In this document: positions 1 to 6,203 of the stretch, piece by piece
How the letters are laid out: each line of letters begins with the position of its first letter
How positions within the stretch are numbered: position 1 is the stretch's first letter
From: Betaproteobacteria bacterium
Lineage (GTDB): Bacteria > Pseudomonadota > Gammaproteobacteria > Burkholderiales > SG8-39
Assembly: GCA_011391185.1 (NCBI GenBank)
Contig: JAABRB010000200.1
Coordinates: forward strand, 1-6,654
Direction: 5' to 3'
DNA: 6,654 nucleotides
Notes under the pieces: generated by a model
What the model saw: the letters and a program-made list of their open reading frames with translations, nothing else
The model's database searches: none
Told to the model about the DNA's origin: nothing
Program-made: the position numbers and the translations under genes

Positions 1-1605
1 GAGGGGCGGGAGCGCAATTTTCTCGTCTACAAGGCCATGGTCGGCCGCGCGTGGGCGCAGACGCGCTTCGGCACCTATGGGGACGATGTGGGCGCTGCGA
101 TCGAGCGCAGTCCCGAGCCGTCCCGTGCGCGGCGCTGGCTCGCGTTTCTCGAGGCCGTGCGACTGGACGCGAAGATCGCGCGGGTGCTACCCGGCCTCGC
201 GCGGGACATGCGCACTCTGCAGCTGCCGGAGCCGAGTCCCGACCTCCTGGCACTGCTCGAGCCCCTGAGGGCTCGGGAAGCCAACGCCGCCGACTCGGTC
301 GCGGTGCTGGCGCGCATCGATATCGCCCGTGCGCCGCCGCGATGGTGCTATGTCGGTTCGCTGCGTCCCGAGGCAGCGGAGGCGGTACGCGCCGCCCGAA
401 TCGCGCGGGAAAAGGAAGCATTTCGCTCAATGCTCGCCGCACTCCAACACGAAAGTCATGACCGCGAGCAACCCGTCGACGCGCCAGATGCACGATTCGA
501 GGTGTTGCTGGCCGAGCCGGATGCGGCCGGGGCGCGGGATTTCGAGCTGCTGCTGGAGGGAATGCCGGTGACCCCTCCCGTGGACGCGGCCAGCCTCGTG
601 CAATCGATCCTGCAGGATCTTGGCGAGCTTCCGCCCGAGTACCTGGTGCCGGCCGGGGCGGGTGCCTATCCGCCGGGAGCGCAACCGGGCGAGGCCGGGG
701 GAAGCGAGGACGAAGCGGCGCGCGGCGATGAGGGCGCTGCCCTGTACGACGAATGGGACTTCGCCCGCAAGCACTATCGGCGCCGCTGGTGCGCGTTGCG
801 CATCCGCGATATTCACCCTGGCGACGCGGGCTTCGTCTGGCGCACCCTCGAGAAGTACCGTCCCCAGATCGCGAGCCTGAAGCGCACCTTCGAGGCGCTG
901 CGCGGGGAGGACCGGACGCACCGGCGCCAGCCGTACGGCGACGGCATCGACATCGACGCTGCGGTGGCCGGGCTCGCGGAACGCGCCGCGGGGCACGAGT
1001 TTCCCGAGCGCTTTTTCACGCGCCGGCACCGCACCGATCGGTCGATCGGCGTCATTTTCCTCGTGGACATGAGCGGCTCGACCAAGGGCTGGATCAACGA
1101 CGCGGAGCGTGAGGCACTCGTGCTGCTTTGCGAGGCGCTCGAAGTGCTGGGCGACCGGTATGCGATCTACGGGTTTTCCGGCATGACGCGCAAGCGCTGC
1201 GAACTCTATCGGGTGAAGCGGTTCGACGAGCCCTACGGCACGCTCGTCAAGCGCCGCATCGCCGGCATCACGCCGCAGGACTACACGCGGATGGGCGTGG
1301 CGATCCGCCACGCCGCGGGGATGTTCGCGGCGGAGGACGTGCGAACGCGCCTGCTGGTGACCCTCTCGGACGGCAAGCCGGATGACTTCGGCGACGGGTA
1401 TCGTGGCGAGTACGGAATCGAGGACACCCGTCAGGCGCTCCTCGAAGCGCGCCGGCAGGGCATCCATCCCTTCTGCATCACCATCGACGAGCAGGCGCGC
1501 GACTACCTCCCGCACATGTACGGCGCGGCAAGCTGGGTGCTCATCGACGACGTGCGCCGGCTGCCATTGAAAACGGCGGAAGTTTATCGCCGGCTGACGA
1601 GCTGA
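1..1605 (+). CDS. NorD/CbbO-like VWA-domain protein, 5' end missing
   Basis: The reading frame is open from base 1, so the gene starts upstream; the ATG at 37 is internal. 534 residues are visible. Numbering from base 1, a von Willebrand A domain fills the C-terminal third. Its metal site (MIDAS) looks complete: DMSGS at 356-360, Thr429 in YTRMG, and Asp457 in LSDGKPDD. Before it are an acidic, Gly/Ala-rich linker (about 218-248), an EWDF...HYRRRWC segment, and a DGIDIDAAV segment, all typical of the NorD/CbbO family. Known members work with a MoxR-type AAA+ ATPase (NorQ, CbbQ) to activate a metalloenzyme such as nitric oxide reductase or Rubisco. The partner ATPase and target are not in the window, so NorD and CbbO cannot be told apart. 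It is probably cytoplasmic, since no membrane segment is visible. The family call is firm; the target is unknown. Confidence 0.85.
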   Translation, partial: EGRERNFLVYKAMVGRAWAQTRFGTYGDDVGAAIERSPEPSRARRWLAFLEAVRLDAKIARVLPGLARDMRTLQLPEPSPDLLALLEPLRAREANAADSVAVLARIDIARAPPRWCYVGSLRPEAAEAVRAARIAREKEAFRSMLAALQHESHDREQPVDAPDARFEVLLAEPDAAGARDFELLLEGMPVTPPVDAASLVQSILQDLGELPPEYLVPAGAGAYPPGAQPGEAGGSEDEAARGDEGAALYDEWDFARKHYRRRWCALRIRDIHPGDAGFVWRTLEKYRPQIASLKRTFEALRGEDRTHRRQPYGDGIDIDAAVAGLAERAAGHEFPERFFTRRHRTDRSIGVIFLVDMSGSTKGWINDAEREALVLLCEALEVLGDRYAIYGFSGMTRKRCELYRVKRFDEPYGTLVKRRIAGITPQDYTRMGVAIRHAAGMFAAEDVRTRLLVTLSDGKPDDFGDGYRGEYGIEDTRQALLEARRQGIHPFCITIDEQARDYLPHMYGAASWVLIDDVRRLPLKTAEVYRRLTS

Positions 1606-1630
1606 AGGCGTCGATCCCCCGGAATATCAT
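1602..1630 (+). promoter_or_regulatory. possible sigma-70 promoter for the three-gene periplasmic unit
   Basis: TATCAT at 1625-1630 matches five of six bases of the -10 consensus. It sits 17 bases after CTGAAG (1602-1607), a poor -35 that overlaps the stop codon of the VWA gene. The patch around 1621-1632 is clearly more A+T-rich than its surroundings. It would give a leader of roughly 120 bases before the amidohydrolase start. This is pattern matching only, and read-through from the VWA gene is also possible. Confidence 0.3.
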
Positions 1631-1670
1631 TTGCCGCCCCGACGTTCGCGCCATGGCAGCCTGCCCGCTT

Positions 1671-1711
1671 GCGGCATGCTTCGTGGCCGAGCGGCCGCAC
1701 GCGGTATGCTT
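1671..1711 (+). repeat. 11-base direct repeat, 30-base period, in the leader of the amidohydrolase gene
   Basis: GCGGCATGCTT at 1671-1681 recurs as GCGGTATGCTT at 1701-1711 with one difference. The two copies start exactly 30 bases apart, about three helical turns. Between them GGCCG (1685-1689) and CGGCC (1692-1696) form a short inverted repeat. The layout could be an operator for a DNA-binding protein gripping the same face of the helix. Chance similarity in G+C-rich DNA is also possible. Confidence 0.35.
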
Positions 1712-1756
1712 GCAGTGTCGGTGCCGAGGGGCCCCATCGTCCGTACGAGGTCTATC

Positions 1757-2599
1757 ATGCTCACACGTTTCGCAGCACATTTCGTGGCGGTCGTCGTGGC
1801 GGTGCTCGCGGTCCCGGACGCGCGCGCCGCGGAGCTCCCGATATTCGACGCGCATGTCCATTACAGCCACGACGCCGTGGAAATGCTGCCGACCGAGGAC
1901 GTCGTGGCGCTGCTGCGCAAGGCGAAGGTGAAGCGTGCGCTCGTGTCGAGCTCCGACGATGACGGGACGCAGAAGCTCTACACAGCCGCGCCCGACCTGA
2001 TCATTCCCGAGCTTCGCCCCTACCGGCGACGGGGCGAGATCGCGAGCTGGGTGCGCGACCCGGGCGTCGTCGCCTACCTCGAGGAGCGGCTCAAGAAGTA
2101 CCGCTACGTCGCGATCGGCGAGTTCCATCTCTACGGCGCGGATGCCGAGCTCCCGGTACCGCGCAGAATGGTCGAGCTTGCCCGGCAGTACGGTCTGATG
2201 CTTCACGCCCATTCCGATGCGGACGCGATCGAGCGGTTGTTCGCGCAGTGGCCGCAGGCGCGCATTCTCTGGGCCCATGCCGGATTCGAGCAGCCCGAGC
2301 GTGTGCGCGCGATGCTGCGGAAGTACCCGCACCTGTGGGCCGATCTCGCGTTCCGCACCGACCACGCCGCCGGCGGCAAGGTCGCGCCCGAGTGGCGCAC
2401 GGCGTTCCTCGAGTTTCCCGATCGCTTCATGGTCGGCACCGATACGTTCGTCCCGGAGCGCTGGCACTACGTGCCGGAGCACTCGGCATGGTCGCGCGGA
2501 TGGCTCGCAGATCTACCGCCGGACGTAGCCGAGCGGATCGCCTGGAAGAACGGCGAGCAAGTGATCGGCGAGACGTTCGACAAGCGTCGGGCGGACTGA
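1757..2599 (+). CDS. exported amidohydrolase (TIM-barrel metal-dependent hydrolase)
   Basis: This 280-residue protein belongs to the amidohydrolase_2-type metal-dependent hydrolases. The ATG at 1757 is chosen because GAGG (1747-1750) lies six bases upstream. The protein then begins with a clear signal peptide: Arg4, a hydrophobic core at about 5-20, and ARA before Ala25. In-frame starts further upstream (TTG 1631 and later) would bury that signal. Metal-site motifs appear in barrel order: HVH (His33, His35), GEFH (Glu122, His124), HAH (150-152), WAHAG (His174) and GTD (Asp229). The C-terminal WKNGEQVIG resembles the helix that ends this family. It probably hydrolyses or decarboxylates a small molecule in the periplasm; the substrate cannot be read from sequence. 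It is the first of three closely spaced genes, all for exported proteins. Most relatives are cytoplasmic, so the signal peptide is notable. Confidence 0.85.
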   Translation: MLTRFAAHFVAVVVAVLAVPDARAAELPIFDAHVHYSHDAVEMLPTEDVVALLRKAKVKRALVSSSDDDGTQKLYTAAPDLIIPELRPYRRRGEIASWVRDPGVVAYLEERLKKYRYVAIGEFHLYGADAELPVPRRMVELARQYGLMLHAHSDADAIERLFAQWPQARILWAHAGFEQPERVRAMLRKYPHLWADLAFRTDHAAGGKVAPEWRTAFLEFPDRFMVGTDTFVPERWHYVPEHSAWSRGWLADLPPDVAERIAWKNGEQVIGETFDKRRAD

Positions 2600-2602
2600 G
2601 AC

Positions 2603-3013
2603 ATGGCGCCGCGGCGCATGGCAATGCTGCTCGCGGCGATTGCCCCGGCACATGTGCTGGCCGCGGACTGCGTCGCGGCGCTGGGGGCCGACGGCATGCA
2701 CGCGGAGTCGCAGCACTACACGGTGGTGTTCCGGGCGGAGCCCGCGCGCGTTGCCGTCGGTCGCACCTTCGCGCTGGAAGCCCAGGTCTGCGCAAAGGGC
2801 GCGGCTGCGCCGCCCACCGGATTGCGCGTCGATGCGCACATGCCCGCGCACCGGCACGGCATGAACTATCGCCCCACGGTGGTGGCGGCGGGCGAGGGGA
2901 GGTTCAGGGCCGAAGGGCTGCTCTTCCACATGCCGGGACGCTGGCAGTTCGTTTTCGATCTCGACGCGCCCGGAGCGCACGAGCGAATCACCAAGGATCT
3001 GCTGCTCGAATGA
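2603..3013 (+). CDS. small exported protein with a YtkA/FixH-like pattern
   Basis: This 136-residue protein begins three bases after the amidohydrolase stop. A signal peptide spans residues 1 to about 20 (hydrophobic stretch, then VLA before Ala21). Cys23 follows Asp, so there is no lipobox; Cys23 and Cys63 could form a disulfide. The rest looks like a small beta-sandwich: an alternating strand region at 39-65, then a His/Met cluster (His79, Met80, His83, His85, Met87), then FHMPGRWQF (108-116). The HGM and MxGxW elements recall the YtkA-like/FixH-like families, which occur with copper and cytochrome genes. The cluster could bind copper or haem. The last four bases overlap the MauG-like gene, which suggests coupled translation. 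Its start lacks a strong Shine-Dalgarno sequence; ATG 2618 and ATG 2624 are alternatives. The function is unknown; partner, metal carrier or substrate of the MauG-like protein is inferred from position. Confidence 0.75.
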   Translation: MAPRRMAMLLAAIAPAHVLAADCVAALGADGMHAESQHYTVVFRAEPARVAVGRTFALEAQVCAKGAAAPPTGLRVDAHMPAHRHGMNYRPTVVAAGEGRFRAEGLLFHMPGRWQFVFDLDAPGAHERITKDLLLE

Positions 3014-4203
3014 GGCTGCGTTTCGCCGCATTGCTTCTCGCCTGCTCGCTTCTCCAGGCTGGCGCCACGGTCGCCTGGGCGCAGGCACCGGTCGCGTTCA
3101 GCGCGCCGGAGATCCGGCGGATCCTACAGCATGGTCCATGGCCGCAGCCGGTGCTCCGCGACCCGAGCAATCGCGTGTCGGGTAACGCCGATGCCATCGC
3201 GCTGGGCGAGCGCCTGTTCTTCGATCGCCGGCTCTCGGGGGACGACGCGATGTCGTGCGCCGCGTGCCACCTGCGGGACCGCGCGTTCACCGACGGTCGG
3301 GCGCGGGCCTACGGCCGCGCCGCGCTCGACCGCAACACGCCGAGCGTGTGGAACGTCGGTTTCGCACGCTGGTTTGGCTGGGACGGCGCCGCCGACAGCT
3401 TGTGGCTGCAGAGCATCAAACCCATCCTCGAGCCCAGGGAGCTCGCGGCCGATGCTCCGCACGTGGCGCGCCTGCTGCGATCGGATGCAGATTACGCGCG
3501 CTTCTACGAGCGCGCGTTCGGTAGCCACCCGGTTCCTTCAGGAAGCGACGAGGCGCGGCTTGTCGACGCCGGGAAGGCGATCGCGGCCTATCTCGAGACG
3601 CTGGTCTCGCCGCGCAGCCCGTTCGACGATTTCCGCGACGCGCTGGCGCGCAACGACCGCGCGGCCGTCGCACGCTATCCGACCGCGGCACAGCGCGGGC
3701 TGCAGACCTTCGTCGGCAAGGGCAACTGCAGCTTCTGCCATTTCGGACCGATGTTCACGAACGGCGAGTTCGCGGACGTCGGGATGCCGTACTTCGTCGC
3801 GCCGGGCCGCGTCGACTCGGGGCGGCACGGCGGCATCGGAGAGCTGCGCGCCGACCGGCGCAATCTGCTCGGGCCGTACAGCGACGACGCCAGCGGCAGG
3901 GCCGCGGCCAAGACCCGGCACGTCGCAATCCAGCATCGCAACTTCGGCGAGTTCAAAGTACCCGGGCTGCGCAACGTCGCGCTCACCGCTCCATACATGC
4001 ACAACGGCAGCCTCGCGACGCTGCGCGACGTCGTGCTGCATTACTCCGAACTGAACGAGGAGCGCCTGCACGCGGACGGCGAGCGGATCCTGCGCTCGCT
4101 CAAGCTGTCGGCCCAGGAAGTGGACGATCTCGTTGCGTTTCTCGAGACGCTGACGGATCCATCGCTGGGGGTCGACGCCGCAAAGGCGCGCGCGCCGCAG
4201 TAG
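3010..4203 (+). CDS. di-heme MauG/cytochrome c peroxidase family protein, periplasmic
   Basis: This is a 397-residue c-type di-heme protein. The start at ATG 3010 overlaps the previous stop (ATGA) and gives a signal peptide (core about 5-18, cut near AWA-QA at 22-26). AAGGA at 2993-2997 may be its ribosome site. The frame stays open far upstream, but that stretch lies inside neighbouring genes. The N-terminal heme site is CAACH (83-87) and the C-terminal one is CSFCH (240-244). FKVPGLRNV (315-323) and APYMHNGS (327-334) are hallmark motifs of the family. By spacing, Trp124, Gln134, Pro138 and Glu144 match MauG Trp93, Gln103, Pro107 and Glu113. Tyr345 sits where MauG has its Tyr294 heme ligand and peroxidases have Met. 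That favours a MauG-type oxidase acting on a protein over a simple peroxidase, though the alignment was done by eye. No methylamine dehydrogenase genes are present, so the symbol mauG is not assigned. Confidence 0.88.
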   Translation: MRLRFAALLLACSLLQAGATVAWAQAPVAFSAPEIRRILQHGPWPQPVLRDPSNRVSGNADAIALGERLFFDRRLSGDDAMSCAACHLRDRAFTDGRARAYGRAALDRNTPSVWNVGFARWFGWDGAADSLWLQSIKPILEPRELAADAPHVARLLRSDADYARFYERAFGSHPVPSGSDEARLVDAGKAIAAYLETLVSPRSPFDDFRDALARNDRAAVARYPTAAQRGLQTFVGKGNCSFCHFGPMFTNGEFADVGMPYFVAPGRVDSGRHGGIGELRADRRNLLGPYSDDASGRAAAKTRHVAIQHRNFGEFKVPGLRNVALTAPYMHNGSLATLRDVVLHYSELNEERLHADGERILRSLKLSAQEVDDLVAFLETLTDPSLGVDAAKARAPQ

Positions 4204-4220
4204 ACGTCGTCGCAATGAGC

Positions 4221-4243
4221 GGCGCGCCGAATCGCCGCGCGCC
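4221..4243 (+). terminator. weak terminator-like hairpin after the MauG-like gene
   Basis: GGCGCG (4221-4226) pairs with CGCGCC (4238-4243) around an 11-base loop. An alternative pairing, GCGGCG (4219-4224) with CGCCGC (4233-4238), competes with it. Only TTT (4247-4249) follows, so it is not a classical rho-independent terminator. Its position 17 bases past the stop codon is the main support. Confidence 0.25.
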
Positions 4244-4247
4244 CGCT

Positions 4248-4276
4248 TTGCCGCCTGTCAGCCGCGGTGGTATCTT
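4248..4276 (+). promoter_or_regulatory. possible sigma-70 promoter for the boxD-like gene
   Basis: TTGCCG (4248-4253) and TATCTT (4271-4276) are separated by 17 bases; each matches four of six consensus bases. The start codon lies about 100 bases downstream. The remaining gap to 4383 shows only G+C-rich sequence and the Shine-Dalgarno GGGAG (4370-4374). BoxR-type regulators control box genes in some bacteria, but I could not identify an operator here. Confidence 0.35.
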
Positions 4277-4383
4277 CACCCGACGGTGCCGATTGCCGCC
4301 ACGCGCGGCGCGATCACTCGCCGGCGCCGGGCCACCGCGGAGCGCTCACGCGCACCGTTCGCGCAAACCGGGAGAATCAACCA

Positions 4384-5952
4384 ATGAAGCTGGCGAATTA
4401 CGTTGCGGGAAAATGGATCGAGGGCCAGGGGGGCGGCGTTGCGCTGATCGATCCCGTCACGGGCGAAGAGCTCGCCCGGGCCACGAGCGACGGCATCGAT
4501 TTCGCCGCCGCGCTCGACTATGCACGAACCAAGGCGGGTCCGGCCCTGCGCGCCCTGACCTATGCCGAACGCGGCGGACTTCTGCGCGCGATCGCGGATG
4601 TTCTGACGGCCAAGCGTGACGAATACTTCGATATCGCCTTGCGCAACTCGGGCAACACGAAGGTCGACGCTGCCATCGACATCGACGGCGGGATCGGCAC
4701 CCTCAAGTACTATGCGGGCGTCGCGAAGGGTCTCGGCGGGGCGCGCTGCCTGCGCGATGCGGGCTACGACCGACTCGGAAAGGACGAAGCATTCCAGGCG
4801 ATGCATCTGTGGGTGCCTTTGCACGGTGTCGGCATACACATCAACGCCTTCAATTTTCCGTCCTGGGGGATGTGGGAGAAGGCCGCGGTGACGATCCTGT
4901 CGGGTGTCCCGGTTTTCGTGAAGCCGGCCACATCGACCAGCCTGCTCACCCAGCGCATGGTGAAGGACGTGATCGACGCGGGGGCGCTGCCAGTCGGCGC
5001 ACTCTCGGTCATCTGCGGGGGCGGCCACGCACTCGGTGATCTCGTCGCCAGCCAGGATGCGATCGCGTTCACCGGCTCCGCGGACACGGCGCGCCAGTTG
5101 CGCGCGAATTCGAACGTCATTGCCCGTTCCACGCGCCTCAACATCGAAGCGGACAGCCTGAACTTGAGCCTGCTCGGCCCGGACGCCAAGCCGGGCTCGG
5201 CAGAGTTCGATCTATTCGTGAAGGAAGTGGCGCGCGAAATGACGGTGAAGGCGGGGCAGAAATGCACCGCCATCCGGCGCGCCCTCGTGCCCGCCGCGAT
5301 CGTCGATGCCGTGACCGACGCGCTTTCCGCGCGACTCGCCAAGGTCGTGACCGGCAATCCGCGTAACGAGTCGGTCCGCATGGGGCCGCTCGTGAACAAG
5401 GCGCAGCAGAAGGCGGCACTCGAGGGCATCCGGCAGCTCACGGCGGAGGCCGATGTCGTGGTCGGAGGCGGAGACCGATTCAAGCCGGTCGATGCGGACG
5501 CGGCGGTAGCGGCGTTCGTGCCGCCCACGCTCCTGCGCGCCAGGTCGCCGCAGGCGGGCAGGGCGATCCACGAGGTGGAGGTGTTCGGGCCGGTCTGCAC
5601 GGTGATGCCATACGGCAGCGCGGACGAGGCCTATGCGCTGGCCGCACGCGGCGGGGGCTCGCTGGCCGCCTCGGTGTTCACGGGCGACGATGCATTCGCC
5701 ACCGAAGCCGCGCTCGACATCGCGGCCCACCACGGGCGCATCCTCGTCATCGACGCCAAGGTCGCCGAGGCGAGCACCGGTCACGGCATCGTGATGCCGA
5801 TGTGTGTGCACGGCGGACCGGGGCGCGCCGGCGGTGGCGAAGAGCTGGGCGGCAAGCGCGGGCTGCGCTTCTACCACCAGCGCGTCGCCGTGCAGGCGAG
5901 CACCGCGCGACTCGATCTGTTGGCCGCCGGCGCAGCGGAGGTTGCGCTCTAG
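4384..5952 (+). CDS. boxD: BoxD-like 3,4-dehydroadipyl-CoA semialdehyde dehydrogenase
   Basis: This is a complete 522-residue aldehyde dehydrogenase of the BoxD/PaaZ group. BoxD oxidises 3,4-dehydroadipyl-CoA semialdehyde with NADP+ to the acid, in the aerobic benzoyl-CoA epoxidation pathway in the cytoplasm. GGGAG lies nine bases before ATG 4384, and the protein begins like the family (MKLANYVAGKW). Visible motifs are INAFNFPSWGMWEK (153-166, active-site Asn157), VKPAT (179-183), FTGSA (229-233), IEADSLN (254-260, general base Glu255), and GQKCTAIRR (291-299, nucleophile Cys294). The HGGPGRAGGGEELGG segment (476-490) is characteristic of this subgroup. It ends without the MaoC-like hydratase domain that makes PaaZ about 680 residues, so PaaZ is unlikely. 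No boxA, boxB, boxC or benzoate-CoA ligase gene is visible next to it. A stand-alone PaaZ-like dehydrogenase for a related CoA-semialdehyde is the main alternative. Confidence 0.82.
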   Translation: MKLANYVAGKWIEGQGGGVALIDPVTGEELARATSDGIDFAAALDYARTKAGPALRALTYAERGGLLRAIADVLTAKRDEYFDIALRNSGNTKVDAAIDIDGGIGTLKYYAGVAKGLGGARCLRDAGYDRLGKDEAFQAMHLWVPLHGVGIHINAFNFPSWGMWEKAAVTILSGVPVFVKPATSTSLLTQRMVKDVIDAGALPVGALSVICGGGHALGDLVASQDAIAFTGSADTARQLRANSNVIARSTRLNIEADSLNLSLLGPDAKPGSAEFDLFVKEVAREMTVKAGQKCTAIRRALVPAAIVDAVTDALSARLAKVVTGNPRNESVRMGPLVNKAQQKAALEGIRQLTAEADVVVGGGDRFKPVDADAAVAAFVPPTLLRARSPQAGRAIHEVEVFGPVCTVMPYGSADEAYALAARGGGSLAASVFTGDDAFATEAALDIAAHHGRILVIDAKVAEASTGHGIVMPMCVHGGPGRAGGGEELGGKRGLRFYHQRVAVQASTARLDLLAAGAAEVAL

Positions 5953-5970
5953 GCAGCGCGCAGCCGAGGT

Positions 5971-6022
5971 GTTTTTTCCCCTCCGCTCCGAGGAGGGGTG
6001 GCTGCGAAGCAGACGGGGTGGT
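5971..6022. repeat. hairpin-rich intergenic element, probably a dispersed repeat
   Basis: Nineteen bases after the boxD stop there is a T6 run (5972-5977). A perfect 7-base stem follows, CCCCTCC (5978-5984) with GGAGGGG (5992-5998) around a 7-base loop. Then comes a small hairpin, CTGC (6002-6005) with GCAG (6009-6012), around GAA. GGGGTGG occurs at 5995-6001 and again at 6015-6021, flanking the small hairpin. The pattern (C-rich stem, G-rich stem, GGGGTGG, short hairpin, GGGGTGG) resembles a family of intergenic repeats I recognise from many bacterial genomes, but copy number cannot be seen in one window. The hairpin may also slow transcription leaving boxD. The T run precedes the stem on this strand, so it is not a standard terminator. 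Confidence 0.5.
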
Positions 6023-6126
6023 GAGCGGCATTTCCCGAAACAGCATTCACCTCGTCCGGCCCGCAGCACGGAGGCTTCGGCTGCTCGCCGACTCGAACGG
6101 GCGCCGGCACGACGCTGTTTCTTTCC

Positions 6127-6155
6127 TTGATCCGCCCCGCGCGAGCGCGGAAAAT
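6127..6155 (+). promoter_or_regulatory. possible sigma-70 promoter for thrH
   Basis: TTGATC (6127-6132) and GAAAAT (6150-6155) are 17 bases apart; each matches four of six consensus bases. The spacer contains a G+C palindrome, CCGCGC (6137-6142) with GCGCGG (6145-6150). The resulting leader would be roughly 40 bases. The stretch 6023-6126 between the repeat element and this site shows nothing else I can support. Confidence 0.3.
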
Positions 6156-6174
6156 ACGCCCCTTTTGCGCGCGG

Positions 6175-6198
6175 TCCGCCCGGATCGCCGGACGGAGG
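6175..6198 (+). promoter_or_regulatory. thrH ribosome binding site inside a hairpin; fixes the TTG start
   Basis: GGAGG at 6194-6198 lies five bases before TTG 6204, a good Shine-Dalgarno fit that supports this rare start codon. TCCGCCCGG (6175-6183) pairs with CCGGACGGA (6188-6196) around an ATCG loop: eight pairs with one C-A mismatch. The 3' arm covers the first three bases of the Shine-Dalgarno sequence, so folding could dampen translation. Confidence 0.45.
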
Positions 6199-6203
6199 AT
6201 AAG

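Noticed and set aside
427..1515. Long open frame on the minus strand (362 codons), and a similar one at 1541-2482.
   Set aside because: Both lie opposite genes with clear family motifs. Their composition (Arg, Ala, His, Val-rich) is that of codon shadows in G+C-rich DNA, and no domain is recognisable.
1631..1756. Longer N-terminus for the amidohydrolase from TTG 1631.
   Set aside because: There is no good ribosome site there, the added sequence is Arg/Pro-rich, and it would place a normal signal peptide inside the protein.
2248..3009. In-frame upstream extension of the MauG-like protein.
   Set aside because: It overlaps the amidohydrolase and the small protein in another frame, has a low-complexity Arg/Ala composition, and would bury the signal peptide that starts at 3010.
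3131..4054. 307-codon open frame on the + strand inside the MauG-like gene.
   Set aside because: It is rich in Arg, Ser and Thr with no motif; the overlapping frame carries both heme sites.
4267..4383. Longer N-terminus for the boxD-like protein from GTG-type start at 4267.
   Set aside because: The ATG at 4384 has a good Shine-Dalgarno sequence and gives the usual family N-terminus; the extension would also run over the possible promoter.
5972..5998. T6 run next to a strong G+C stem as a rho-independent terminator.
   Set aside because: The T run comes before the stem on the + strand. On the minus strand the stem is followed by A residues, so neither strand gives stem then U-tract.
6060..6120. 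Minus-strand stretch with a TTCGAGT motif like a tRNA T-loop.
   Set aside because: The flanking bases do not form the five-pair T stem, and no acceptor, D or anticodon arms are found around it.
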